Assembly: GCA_004293815.1 (NCBI GenBank)
Contig: RDZD01000019.1
Span: 1 to 64,000 of the forward strand
DNA: 64,000 bases
Direction: 5' to 3'
Origin: Cytophagales bacterium
GTDB lineage: Bacteria > Bacteroidota > Bacteroidia > Cytophagales > Bernardetiaceae
Below are positions 1 to 8,815 of the stretch, one piece after another (the first letter of the stretch is position 1; each line of letters begins with the position of its first letter). Under the pieces are notes generated by a model that searched no databases, was not told where the DNA came from, and was given only the letters and a program-made list of their open reading frames with translations. The position numbers and the translations under genes are program-made.

Positions 1-34
1 GGTTTGGTGGTTGATAAAAGATATAGTTCATGGG

Positions 35-445
35 TTATTTGAATAGCTTTTTAACAGGAGGTGGCTCAAAAGTGACTGCTGCGGAATCTAAATCATCAAG
101 CTCTTGGACTCCTCTTTTTCCAAGTGACTCATAGACCTCATGCATGGTTTTGGGTTCTTCAGAGCTGAAGGCGGATAAATTCACTTTGCCTGCTGCTAGC
201 GATAGATCTTTGAGTTCTATTTCCGTGAGGTCTTTATTATCAACATTAAACTCTTCTAAATCAGCACTACTTTTTACATGGCTGTTATAGAGATATTTGC
301 CTTGGCTTGCGGCTTCTTGTATGCTTAGAAGATATTTAACTTGGTCGCTATTATGCATGAGTGCCTTCAAGCCTGTAATGGCAGGAGAAATCATGTTTTT
401 ATGACTTTCTGGCTCTGCAGCAGCCCTGTCAGTATGTGCATACAT
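35..445 (-). CDS. hypothetical protein (136 aa)
   Basis: I do not recognise this protein. It is acidic, Ser/Glu-rich, with no signal peptide or membrane segment, and ends in a proline-rich tail (EPPPVKKLFK). The most upstream start is ATG at 445, but the first residues look unlike a normal N-terminus, so a second Met 17 residues in is also possible. A 20-bp AT-only inverted repeat abuts the start on its upstream side. The MscS gene lies just upstream on the same strand, about 110 nt away, so read-through is possible. That it is a gene rests on open frame and normal amino-acid use only. Confidence 0.5.
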   Translation of the reverse strand: MYAHTDRAAAEPESHKNMISPAITGLKALMHNSDQVKYLLSIQEAASQGKYLYNSHVKSSADLEEFNVDNKDLTEIELKDLSLAAGKVNLSAFSSEEPKTMHEVYESLGKRGVQELDDLDSAAVTFEPPPVKKLFK

Positions 446-491
446 ATATGAAATTTATTTTTTTGCAAATAAAAAAAATAAATTTCATATA
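445..491. repeat. AT-rich 20-bp inverted repeat
   Basis: Arms at 445-464 and 472-491 are perfectly complementary over 20 bp, separated by 7 nt. The stem has only two G-C pairs. It lies between the mscS stop (minus strand) and the start of the 136-aa gene, touching its putative ATG. It could act as a weak transcription stop or mRNA 5' structure, or expose or occlude the start codon; it lacks the GC stem of a classical intrinsic terminator. Confidence 0.7.
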
Positions 492-555
492 CACAAAAAA
501 ATATTAGCTAAATAACTTTTGGGATTTAGTGCTAAATAATTTAAAAGTTTTCTAG

Positions 556-1338
556 CTATTTTTTGATACCTTGTTTTTCTAGCTCATTTTTTACCAGCTC
601 ATGAAAAATGGGCAGTGCTTTCACATAGTCTGTAGATTTTACCCACACCGTCAAGCATAATTTGACTTGGTTGTCAGCTAGCTCCTGCACCAAAAGTTCT
701 GCTTTTGGATTGCTCTGGGTATATGGCTGGCTGGCGGACTGCTGCAACAAGAGATCACGCAAGGTTTGTAGGTTGGTAACGTAAGGCACTGTAAAAAGAA
801 CGTCCACACGCCGTGTTTTTTGTTGGGTGTGGTTGATAACAGGATTGATGATAAGGCTTTCGTTGGGCAGCACCACCACTTTGTTGTCAGTGGTTTGTAG
901 AAAAGTATTAAAAAATCGCAGCTCTAGCACAGTACCACTGTGTGCGTTGATGGTAATAAAATCGCCCACTTCAAAAGGCTTGAGAATGATAATTAAAGCT
1001 CCCGCAGCGAAGTTGGCAAAAATTCCCCTGAACGAAAGCCCTATGGCTAAGCTTGCTGCCCCAATGATGGCTGCAAAAGAGCTAGTGTCTACACCCAAAA
1101 CCGAAAGCACCGTGATAAAGAGCACCATCTTTAGCAAAATAGCGATGCTAGTACGCAAAAAACTACCCAAGGTCGCATCGCGAAGGCTCTTTTCTATGGC
1201 TCGTGCAGAAAAACGAATAATGAGAGAAATCATGAGCCAGCCCAAAACCAACGTGATTATACCATAAGCCAGATTGGGTAAATGCGAAATGACAAAGGCT
1301 TTAAAATCAGCCCAGTGTATGAGTAAATCTTCCCACAT
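556..1338 (-). CDS. MscS family mechanosensitive ion channel
   Basis: Small-conductance mechanosensitive channel of the inner membrane, which releases solutes upon hypo-osmotic shock. The 260-residue length is close to that of the minimal MscS fold. Three membrane segments are visible at about residues 23-44, 62-82 and 87-119; the third is the Gly/Ala-rich pore helix (IIGAASLAIGLSFRG). It is followed by the hallmark PFEVGDFI (121-128) and VVLPN (155-159) of the cytoplasmic beta domain. Start ATG 1338 lies about 22 nt downstream of the expected start point of a good bipartite promoter. No partner gene is needed, as the channel is a homoheptamer. Family assignment is secure; the exact subclass is not. 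Confidence 0.95.
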   Translation of the reverse strand: MWEDLLIHWADFKAFVISHLPNLAYGIITLVLGWLMISLIIRFSARAIEKSLRDATLGSFLRTSIAILLKMVLFITVLSVLGVDTSSFAAIIGAASLAIGLSFRGIFANFAAGALIIILKPFEVGDFITINAHSGTVLELRFFNTFLQTTDNKVVVLPNESLIINPVINHTQQKTRRVDVLFTVPYVTNLQTLRDLLLQQSASQPYTQSNPKAELLVQELADNQVKLCLTVWVKSTDYVKALPIFHELVKNELEKQGIKK

Positions 1339-1366
1339 AAAAATTCAAAAAAATAGAAACAAACAT

Positions 1367-1397
1367 CAAATATAAAGCCAACAGCCTCAGATGCAAA
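1367..1397 (-). promoter_or_regulatory. Bacteroidota-type promoter of mscS
   Basis: On the minus strand there is TTTG (1394-1397), a 19-nt spacer and TATATTTG (1367-1374), matching the -33/-7 consensus TTTG-N19-TAnnTTTG. The predicted start point is near 1360, giving a leader of about 22 nt to the ATG at 1338. Confidence 0.65.
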
Positions 1398-1506
1398 CAT
1401 AAAAGAATAAATTAGCTTTCCAAAACAAAACAAATCCAAAGACGTTCTTGAAAGCACTAACTAGTACTTTATTTTATTGTCGGACCTTACAAACCGCACA
1501 AGACGT

Positions 1507-1773
1507 ATGTATATTTTTACAATGGGTCTGCCTAATGGCATGAATACCAAACAAAAATACCGCTTTCAAATAGAAGACAGACATATTTTTTTGGAGGGTA
1601 ATTATGTGGGACGTGATCAGGTGGGTGAACCGCTCTTTCCTGAACAAGCTGCTTGGCTTAATAGCTTAGCCTCCACTGTGCAAATCAAAGAAGTCTGGTA
1701 TGGTGTCTGGGAGTGTAGCAGCGAAGCCGAGTTAGAAAAAGTGATACAGCTTTTACAGCCTTTTGTTGCATAG
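1507..1773 (+). CDS. small hypothetical protein
   Basis: An 88-residue soluble protein that I do not recognise. The frame could extend upstream to a TTG at 1477, but ATG 1507 or ATG 1522 is more likely as the start. The C-terminal half has an alternating pattern (IKEVWYGVWECSSEAELEKVIQLLQPF) that resembles a small alpha/beta domain; one Cys is present. It stands alone between divergent mscS and ileS, about 200 nt before ileS. No signal peptide or membrane helix. Function unknown. Confidence 0.6.
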   Translation: MYIFTMGLPNGMNTKQKYRFQIEDRHIFLEGNYVGRDQVGEPLFPEQAAWLNSLASTVQIKEVWYGVWECSSEAELEKVIQLLQPFVA

Positions 1774-1979
1774 CTCTGAAAATCAAATATTTGCTGTTGG
1801 TGTGTGTAACCTTCACACGTACAAGTGACTTATAGCTTGAGAGCCAAAAACTTTATGTCTGTTTTGTCTTTCAAGCAATTAGTGCTAGTTTTGTACGCTA
1901 AAAAAATTCTATTGTAACAATTGGTTAGTGTACTCTTTTGTTACAAATTAATCAGAACAAAGCTTAACACCCATTTTTT

Positions 1980-4900
1980 ATGAGTTTTAGAGAATATAAA
2001 TTGGTTAATTATGCAGAAGTAGCTGCTCAGGTACTCAGTTTTTGGGAAAAAAACAAGATATTTCAGCGTTCAACAACCCCAAAAACAGACCAGCCTACTT
2101 TTACCTTTTACGAAGGCCCTCCCTCTGCTAACGGCACTCCTGGTATACACCACGTGATGGGACGCACTGTTAAAGACATTTTTTGCCGTTACAAGACTCA
2201 AAAAGGCTTTTTGGTTAAGCGCAAAGGCGGCTGGGACACACACGGTCTGCCCGTAGAGTTACAAGTAGAAAAAGAACTTGGCATCACCAAAGAAGATATT
2301 GGTAAAAAAATAAGCGTGGAGGCCTACAACCAAAAATGTAGGGAGGCCGTTATGCGCTTCAAAGCCCAGTGGGACGATCTGACAAAGAAAATGGGCTTTT
2401 GGGTAGACCTAGACAACCCTTACATAACTTTTGAAAAAGACTATATAGAAAGCCTATGGCATATTCTCAAAAAGCTTTATGACAAAAACCTGCTTTACAA
2501 AGGTTTTACGATTCAGCCTTATTCGCCCGCTGCCGGAACAGGTCTCAGTTCGCACGAGTTAAATCAACCTGGTTGCTATCGGACGGTTAAGGACACCACT
2601 GTCGTGGCGCAGTTCAAAATCAAGAACCGAGAAAATGACTATCTTTTGGCTTGGACTACCACGCCTTGGACATTGCCCTCCAACACGGCCTTGGTTGTAG
2701 GTCGCCAGATAGACTACGTGAAAGTAGCTACACAAAACATGTACACTGGTGAGCCAATAAATGTTATTTTAGCCAAAAATACTATTCCTAATATTTTTAC
2801 TGCTGACAAATACATCCCCAAAGCAGATTTTAGTGCTGCGCAGGAAGGCCAGAAAATACCTTACGAGATTGTCGAGACTTATAAAGGTGAAAAACTCTTG
2901 GGCTTAGCCTACGAGCAGCTTTTACCCTACAAACAGCCAATTTATGATGCAGAGAAAGCTTTCTGTGTAATTAGTGGCGACTTTGTAACCACTGAAGACG
3001 GTACAGGTATTGTACACTGTGCGCCTACTTTTGGTGCAGACGACTTCCGCGTAGCCAAACAAAACGGCGTGCCACCGCTTACTGTATTGGACGAAAACGG
3101 CAAAGAAATGCCACTGGTGGACAGAACAGGTCGCTTCGTTAAGGGAATGGAGGAGTTTAGTGAACGCTTCGTAAAAGCCGAGTACGAACCTGAACTGGTA
3201 CAAAAAGACAAAAATTTTAAACCGACAGACCTTCTGATTGCTCTCAAGCTCAAAGCAGAAAATAAGGCGTTTAAAGTAGAAAAGTACGAGCATAATTATC
3301 CGCATTGCTGGCGAACAGATAAACCCATACTTTATTATCCGCTTTCTTCTTGGTTTATACGCACCACGGAACTCAAAGAGCGCATGGTTGATCTTAATAA
3401 AACCATCAATTGGAAGCCCGCAAGTACTGGTGAGGGTCGTTTCGGAAATTGGCTCGAGAATTTGGTGGATTGGAATTTGTCTCGCTCCCGCTTCTGGGGC
3501 ACACCTTTGCCCATCTGGCGTGATGCGGACGATAAAGAAAAAATTTGTGTGGGTTCGGTGGCTGAGCTAAAAGCACTTATGGAAAAAGCCAACGCCTCAA
3601 ATGCCCTTTCTGAACAAGAAAAAACCGATAACCAAAAAGTATTGGATAACCTGAGCAGCAAAGAAGCCGATTTGCATCGCCCATTTGTGGACTACATTAC
3701 CTTGGTTTCTGAAACCAATCAGCCTCTCAAACGTGAGCCAGATCTCATAGACGTTTGGTTTGACAGCGGTGCTATGCCTTACGCTCAATGGCACTATCCT
3801 TTTGAAAATCAAGATATTTTTGCCCAAAACTTCCCCGCGGATTTTATCGCCGAAGGAGTGGACCAAACACGTGGATGGTTTTTTACGCTACACGCGCTTG
3901 CCGTGATGTTGCAAGACAGCGTAGCATTTAAAAATGTCATTTCTAACGGACTTGTGTTGGACAAACAGGGCAATAAAATGTCTAAGCGTCTGGGTAACGT
4001 CATCAATCCTTTTGAGGCACTAGCCAAATACGGTGCAGATCCTGTGCGTTGGTACATGGTAGAAAACGCGCCTCCTTGGGACAACCTCAAATTTGACCTA
4101 GAAGGCGTTGTGGAGGTACAGCGCAAGTTCTTCAGTACGTTGCAGAATACTTATTCTTTCTTTGCGCTCTATGCCAATTTAGACAAGTTTGATTTAAAAA
4201 ATGAGCCGCTTTTACCGCTTTCACAGCGCGACGAAAGCGACCGCTGGGTACTTTCAAGGCTTAACTCTCTCATCAAAATCGTGAATGCAGCCTACGAAAA
4301 CTATGACCCCACCAAAGCCACTAGGGCTATGAATGAGTTTCTAAACAACGACCTTTCCAACTGGTATGTGCGTCAAAACCGCAAACGCTTTTGGAAGGGG
4401 GAGTATAACCAAGATAAAAAAGCGGCCTACCAAACGCTAGGCCAGTGTTTGGAAACTTTAGTTTGCTTGGCTGCGCCAGTCGCGCCTTTCTATACCGAAA
4501 TGCTTTATCGCGACCTTCACAAAGCAGAGGCAAATACTGTTATTTCTGTCCATCTTGCGCCCTTCCCCATGCCAGACGAGGCCGCCATAGACCTCAAACT
4601 TGAAAAAAGAATGGCATTGGCTCAGCAAATTTCGTCTTTGGCACACTCCCTGCGCAAAAGACAAAAGATTAGAGTGCGTCAACCCCTCAACAAAATACTC
4701 ATTCCAGCCATAGATGAAGCTCTGCGCGAAGATATACGCTATGTGCAAAACATTATTTGTGCAGAAACCAATGTCAAGAAGATAGATTTTATTGCTGACG
4801 ACACGGGTATTTTGAAAAAGAAGATTAAACCCAACTTCAAAAAACTGGGGCAGAGCCACGGCAAAATCCTCAAAGATATTTCGGCCGCTATCGCGCTCTT

Positions 4901-5339
4901 TACGCAAGAAGACATTAGGAGCTTAGAAAACTCTAATCACGCCCTTATTCACATCAATGGCACTGAGGTTGTGCTCAACACCGAGCTTGTAGACATCAGC
5001 TCCGATGACATAGAAGGTTGGCTTGTGGCACAAGAAGAAGGTTTGGTAGTGGCCTTGGACATACACATATCGCCTGAATTGGAAGCCGAAGGCTTGGCCA
5101 GAGACTTTGTAAACCGCGTGCAGAATCTGCGCAAAGACTTGGGTTATGAAGTACAAGACAAAATTCAAATTTTTGTAGCAGACACCTCGCCTAATGTCAA
5201 AAAGGCCATAGATACACACAAAGCCTATATTTGTGCTGAAGTTCAGGCCCTATTATTAGACTTCAAGCCCAGTTTAGGAGCTCCCACGCTGTTAGAGCTA
5301 GAGGGTTATGAAGTAGGGATTGAAATAGCCAAAATGTAA
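1980..5339 (+). CDS. ileS: isoleucyl-tRNA synthetase, type 2 (IleRS2)
   Basis: Charges tRNA-Ile with isoleucine and edits misactivated valine; cytoplasmic. The 1119-residue length fits the eukaryote-like IleRS2 class rather than the shorter E. coli-type IleRS1. The Rossmann fold opens with PPSANGTPGIHHVMGR: the class I HIGH signature is here GIHH (residues 55-58), that is His and Gly swapped. GWDTHGLPVE and the editing insertion follow, then the second signature KMSKR at residues 666-670, and a long anticodon-binding C-terminus. Start ATG 1980 is the natural N-terminus (MSFREYKLVNY). It ends in a strong bidirectional terminator shared with the convergent ligase gene. Type 2 enzymes are known to be little affected by mupirocin. 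Confidence 0.97.
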   Translation: MSFREYKLVNYAEVAAQVLSFWEKNKIFQRSTTPKTDQPTFTFYEGPPSANGTPGIHHVMGRTVKDIFCRYKTQKGFLVKRKGGWDTHGLPVELQVEKELGITKEDIGKKISVEAYNQKCREAVMRFKAQWDDLTKKMGFWVDLDNPYITFEKDYIESLWHILKKLYDKNLLYKGFTIQPYSPAAGTGLSSHELNQPGCYRTVKDTTVVAQFKIKNRENDYLLAWTTTPWTLPSNTALVVGRQIDYVKVATQNMYTGEPINVILAKNTIPNIFTADKYIPKADFSAAQEGQKIPYEIVETYKGEKLLGLAYEQLLPYKQPIYDAEKAFCVISGDFVTTEDGTGIVHCAPTFGADDFRVAKQNGVPPLTVLDENGKEMPLVDRTGRFVKGMEEFSERFVKAEYEPELVQKDKNFKPTDLLIALKLKAENKAFKVEKYEHNYPHCWRTDKPILYYPLSSWFIRTTELKERMVDLNKTINWKPASTGEGRFGNWLENLVDWNLSRSRFWGTPLPIWRDADDKEKICVGSVAELKALMEKANASNALSEQEKTDNQKVLDNLSSKEADLHRPFVDYITLVSETNQPLKREPDLIDVWFDSGAMPYAQWHYPFENQDIFAQNFPADFIAEGVDQTRGWFFTLHALAVMLQDSVAFKNVISNGLVLDKQGNKMSKRLGNVINPFEALAKYGADPVRWYMVENAPPWDNLKFDLEGVVEVQRKFFSTLQNTYSFFALYANLDKFDLKNEPLLPLSQRDESDRWVLSRLNSLIKIVNAAYENYDPTKATRAMNEFLNNDLSNWYVRQNRKRFWKGEYNQDKKAAYQTLGQCLETLVCLAAPVAPFYTEMLYRDLHKAEANTVISVHLAPFPMPDEAAIDLKLEKRMALAQQISSLAHSLRKRQKIRVRQPLNKILIPAIDEALREDIRYVQNIICAETNVKKIDFIADDTGILKKKIKPNFKKLGQSHGKILKDISAAIALFTQEDIRSLENSNHALIHINGTEVVLNTELVDISSDDIEGWLVAQEEGLVVALDIHISPELEAEGLARDFVNRVQNLRKDLGYEVQDKIQIFVADTSPNVKKAIDTHKAYICAEVQALLLDFKPSLGAPTLLELEGYEVGIEIAKM

Positions 5340-5363
5340 GGATATTGTCCTGCTTGGTGAAAA

Positions 5364-5405
5364 CAGTACGCCCCAGTGATTTTTCAGCTGGGGCGTACTG
5401 TTTTT
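5364..5405. terminator. bidirectional terminator between ileS and ligase
   Basis: A perfect 13-bp stem (5364-5376 with 5388-5400), 11-nt loop, is followed by five T on the plus strand; an A run just before it gives a T run for the minus strand. It serves both convergent genes. Confidence 0.85.
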
Positions 5406-5428
5406 GGTATAAACTCCTGAAAAAAGTA

Positions 5429-7318
5429 TTACAGCATGTATTCTTTACACAAAGTATGATCATTCTGGAGCAAAGCTTTAAGCTTTTCTACCGATGGAGC
5501 TTTTGTTTCACCCACCAAATACACTGCTTTTATTTTACCCTGCAAATGAAAATAAGTAACTTGTTGAGGAAGAGGGTTAAAATCGGGCGCGTACTTTTGG
5601 GTAATATTGCTGGCCTTTTCTATTGTTTCAGCAATGGCAGGGTGTAGAGGTTGCTTGAGCGCGTCTATCACATCACTGAGTGTAGGTTTGAGTAAGTAGC
5701 TGATAGGCAGGGTGTAAAGTTCTGTCATCTGACTGTCAGACATCAAAAGAACAATGGGTTGAAGGTCGCGAGAAGTGCAAAGGTTGGTGTAAATCCGTCT
5801 TGCGGTTTCAAGAATGCTGTTTTTATCTTTATTGAAGCCTGTCATGATAATGGCAGACTTTGGCTTGAGTCTATTCCTTTCGGCCATATTCTGAATGCGA
5901 ACATCTAAATTACGGAGCTGAGCAAGCAAATGATAGGGTTTTTTGCCTGTTTTGACGCGTTCCGCCAGAGAGGTTCGTATGATGTAAGTAAGAAACTGGG
6001 TAGCATTTAAGCCAATTTCTGCAGCTTGTCTAAAAATGAGCGAGGTGGGCGACATACCCGGAACCGTATTGGTGTCGATAAGGACAATTTTATTATCCTC
6101 CGTAAAAAAGCCGTCTATACGCACGCAAACGTTGTACTTAAAGTCTACAAAAGCCCGTCTGCAGATGGCTTGAATCTCTTCAATGTGTTTAACCGAGATA
6201 CCAATAGGTATTTTTTTGCTGCTTCCGCCTGGTTTATATTTGGCGTTATAGTCAAAGCCTTCGGCTGTGTGTGAAATGATTTCGGTGGGCGGCAGGGCTA
6301 CTGGCTTCCCATGCTCATCTTGAATGACCCCACAAGAAAACTCTTTGCCTTTAAGAAAGGCTTCAAACAGTACCAGTTCTTCACTATCAAAAGAAGTCAG
6401 TGTGGCACTTTGCTCAGCATAGCTGAAATAATCATCTAGCTTTTGAATCAGTTCGTAAGGCCGATAACAAATTACCTCGCCCAAATCGCCTGCCAGAAGT
6501 GACTCGTCCGAAAAAATAACAGGAAGACCAATGCCTTTGTCCAAGTCTATAAGGTCGCGCACATACTGCTCTTTTTCTTGTTGGTTTAAGCCCTGCCACA
6601 TATCTTTTGCAATAGAAACAGAAAAGAGCGCTTTATTCATAGAACGCTTGAACACCTCCAAATCGTCTTGTTTGACAATACTCACGCCAATGGACGAGCC
6701 TTGATAGGGAGCTTTGACCACGAAAGGAAACCCTACATCTTTCTTTAAACTTTCAAAGAGTAGCTTTTTATCACTCCTCAGATAGTCTTTCTTTAAAATA
6801 GCCTTATGACGGCCTGGGTCTAGGCTCATCATGGTCAAAAACTGTTTTTGTATGTATTTGTCTATGCCCATAGCTGAGCCTAAGATGCCGCTGCCCGAGT
6901 AAGGAATGTTGTACCATTCCAAGAGTCCTTGCAAGCTGCCATCTTCCCCATAAGGGCCGTGTAGAAGAATAAAACCAAAGTCAAAGTATTTTTTAAAGTC
7001 TGTGGGGCGTATCAAATGTCCTATTTTGGAAGCCATCAAAGAGAGTTGCTCGTCGGTAAGCACCTTGATAGACTCTACATAAATATTAAATCCTTTTAGA
7101 ACACCCTCTGTGGTGGTTTTGGGCGGATAAAAACTTCTAATATCTGTCTCCTTTAAAAAACGCTCATCTAGCAAAATAAAGTTGCCATGGCTATCTACAA
7201 AAATAGGCACTGGCTCAAAAAGCGTTGTATCTATTGACTCAAAAAACGTACGAGCACCAGAAAAAGAGATTTCCCTTTCTCGCGACTGCCCCCCAAAAAA
7301 CACTCCTATACGCATCAT
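5429..7318 (-). CDS. D-alanine-D-alanine ligase homologue with extra C-terminal region
   Basis: ATP-grasp enzyme of the Ddl family, which joins two D-Ala for peptidoglycan. The N-terminal part is canonical: FFGGQSRERE near residues 8-16, HGPYGEDGSLQGLLE at 120-134, YQGSSIGVS at 205-213, RIDGF at 400-404 and the metal-site NTVPGMSP at 417-424. Two deviations are visible: an insertion of about 80 residues (232-315) inside the ATP-grasp domain, and a 170-residue tail. The metal-ligand Glu appears as Asp (IDTNT). The tail (486-618) resembles a decayed copy of the protein's own N-terminal domain. At 629 aa it is about twice a normal Ddl. It may be a Bacteroidota paralogue rather than the housekeeping enzyme; the substrate is uncertain. 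Confidence 0.85.
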   Translation of the reverse strand: MMRIGVFFGGQSREREISFSGARTFFESIDTTLFEPVPIFVDSHGNFILLDERFLKETDIRSFYPPKTTTEGVLKGFNIYVESIKVLTDEQLSLMASKIGHLIRPTDFKKYFDFGFILLHGPYGEDGSLQGLLEWYNIPYSGSGILGSAMGIDKYIQKQFLTMMSLDPGRHKAILKKDYLRSDKKLLFESLKKDVGFPFVVKAPYQGSSIGVSIVKQDDLEVFKRSMNKALFSVSIAKDMWQGLNQQEKEQYVRDLIDLDKGIGLPVIFSDESLLAGDLGEVICYRPYELIQKLDDYFSYAEQSATLTSFDSEELVLFEAFLKGKEFSCGVIQDEHGKPVALPPTEIISHTAEGFDYNAKYKPGGSSKKIPIGISVKHIEEIQAICRRAFVDFKYNVCVRIDGFFTEDNKIVLIDTNTVPGMSPTSLIFRQAAEIGLNATQFLTYIIRTSLAERVKTGKKPYHLLAQLRNLDVRIQNMAERNRLKPKSAIIMTGFNKDKNSILETARRIYTNLCTSRDLQPIVLLMSDSQMTELYTLPISYLLKPTLSDVIDALKQPLHPAIAETIEKASNITQKYAPDFNPLPQQVTYFHLQGKIKAVYLVGETKAPSVEKLKALLQNDHTLCKEYML

Positions 7319-7670
7319 AAGTACGATTGTAATTTTTTTAGTAACACCAACAGTAGTAAATGGCCAAGTTTTCTAGATAAGAACTGCAAGTTGTATTCTT
7401 TTGTGCAAAAAGCCAAAAAAAGAACTATCAAAACGGCAATAAAGACCAAAATTGAAAGCAGGAGCTACAATATTGGACAATCGTTTAATGAGCTATTTTT
7501 TTGAAACTAAATTAATGTTTTGATTTTCAGTAAATTATTGTATTCTTTTGAAAATAAATTCAAAATATATTTCTTTGGCATTTGCTTGTAAGACAAAACT
7601 TTATAAGATTTGGCATTGCATACTAAATTTTTGTGATTCGCAGATTCTTTATTTTTAATACTTTTTGAAT
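7319..7670. other. intergenic region between divergent genes
   Basis: About 350 nt of AT-rich DNA upstream of both the ligase homologue (minus) and the first M42 peptidase (plus). Promoters for both genes should lie here, but I could not find a convincing TTTG/TAnnTTTG pair or any stable hairpin. Only short uncoded frames are present. Confidence 0.5.
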
Positions 7671-8663
7671 ATGTCAAGCCATTCCCATCCCAAAGCAGAC
7701 ATGAAACTGCTAAAAACCTTGTGTCAGACTTATGCACCCTCTGGCAATGAAGGACTTCTCAAACAATATATTCTTGACTATGTGGCTCGTGAGCAGCACA
7801 AATGGCTTTGCAAACCTCAAGTATTTTCAGATCCGAGACTATTTCAAGACAGTTTGGTGTTGGTATTTGGGCAGCCCCGAACGGCTGTATTTGCACACCT
7901 AGATTCCATTGGTTACACTGTGAGATACAACAGGGAGCTGGTTCGTTTGGGAGGTGTGCGTGCTCCCCATGGTACCAAACTAAAAGGCATAGATAAAAAT
8001 GGAGAGCTTAATTGTACTTTAGAAATCCGCAAGGAAATAGAAGAAAATAAAGCGAGTCTTCACGGTACAGAACAAAGAAGTATTACAAAACTATTTTACA
8101 AAGGCAAGCGCGAGCTAGAGCGTGGCACAGAACTGGTCTATAACAGCTCTTTTAGAATGAGTTCTGAAACCGTCCAGACTTGTTATTTAGACAACCGCTT
8201 GGGCTGCTGGACAGCTCTCAAGCTGGCAGAAACCCTAAAGGACGGTATCTTGGTGTTTAGCTGTTGGGAAGAAGTGATGGGAGGTTCTGTGCCTTACCTC
8301 ATTAAATTTGCCTACGAAAATTATGGTGTTCACCAAACACTTGTTTCAGACATCACTTGGCGAACAGAAGGAGTGACCTTAGGTGGCGGAACAGCCATTT
8401 CTATGCGCGATAGAGGCATTCCTCGCCGGTCTTACATCAAAAAAATCATGGCTTTGGCAGAAGAGTCTGGAGCCAGATACCAGCTAGAAGTAGAAGATGA
8501 GGGGTCGTCTGATGCCAAAGAACTGCAAAGCTCGCCTTATCCCATTGATTGGTGCTTTGTGGGTGTCCCGCTAGACTTTGTCCATTCTCCAGACGAGATA
8601 GCACACCTCAGTGATATTTATGCCAATCTCAAGCTCTACCAGTATCTTATGGCTAAACTTTAA
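7671..8663 (+). CDS. M42 family metallo-aminopeptidase
   Basis: Cytosolic di-metal aminopeptidase of the M42 (TET/glutamyl aminopeptidase, FrvX-like) family, which trims peptides to amino acids. From ATG 7671 (preferred to an upstream TTG at 7665) it has 330 residues. The expected metal ligands and catalytic residues are present: His76 (AHLD), Asp174 (LDNR), Glu200/Glu201 (WEEVMGG), Asp227 (SDITW) and His305 (VHSPDE). An M42 apical domain lies between about 85 and 165. It is clearly diverged from the second M42 enzyme at 10151, so the two are not a recent duplication. It appears monocistronic; the kinase downstream has its own promoter. Confidence 0.92.
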   Translation: MSSHSHPKADMKLLKTLCQTYAPSGNEGLLKQYILDYVAREQHKWLCKPQVFSDPRLFQDSLVLVFGQPRTAVFAHLDSIGYTVRYNRELVRLGGVRAPHGTKLKGIDKNGELNCTLEIRKEIEENKASLHGTEQRSITKLFYKGKRELERGTELVYNSSFRMSSETVQTCYLDNRLGCWTALKLAETLKDGILVFSCWEEVMGGSVPYLIKFAYENYGVHQTLVSDITWRTEGVTLGGGTAISMRDRGIPRRSYIKKIMALAEESGARYQLEVEDEGSSDAKELQSSPYPIDWCFVGVPLDFVHSPDEIAHLSDIYANLKLYQYLMAKL

Positions 8664-8751
8664 TGTTTTTCTAGCACCTTGCAAAGAAGTCTTTTTTGAG
8701 CAAGCTCTATGATAAATCAGACTGAGATGTTTTCTAATCTTAGAAAATGCT

Positions 8752-8759
8752 TATCTTTG
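8752..8759 (+). promoter_or_regulatory. -7 promoter element before histidine kinase
   Basis: TATCTTTG matches TAnnTTTG exactly. The predicted start point near 8766 gives a leader of about 50 nt to the TTG start at 8816. No clear -33 TTTG is visible. Confidence 0.5.
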
Positions 8760-8815
8760 TGCTGTAGCACTGGCTACTCCTCAGTTTTACCGAACCAAAA
8801 ATCCAAACAAACACC

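Noticed and set aside
1257-1457. 66-codon hydrophobic frame overlapping the mscS start
   Set aside because: Composition is that of translated AT-rich DNA, and it overlaps the mscS promoter.
2142-2153. Loss of the HIGH motif as a sign that ileS is a pseudogene
   Set aside because: All other motifs are intact and the GxHH variant is known in functional type 2 enzymes.
4458-4907. 149-codon open frame antisense to ileS
   Set aside because: Shadow frame; ileS is complete across the region.
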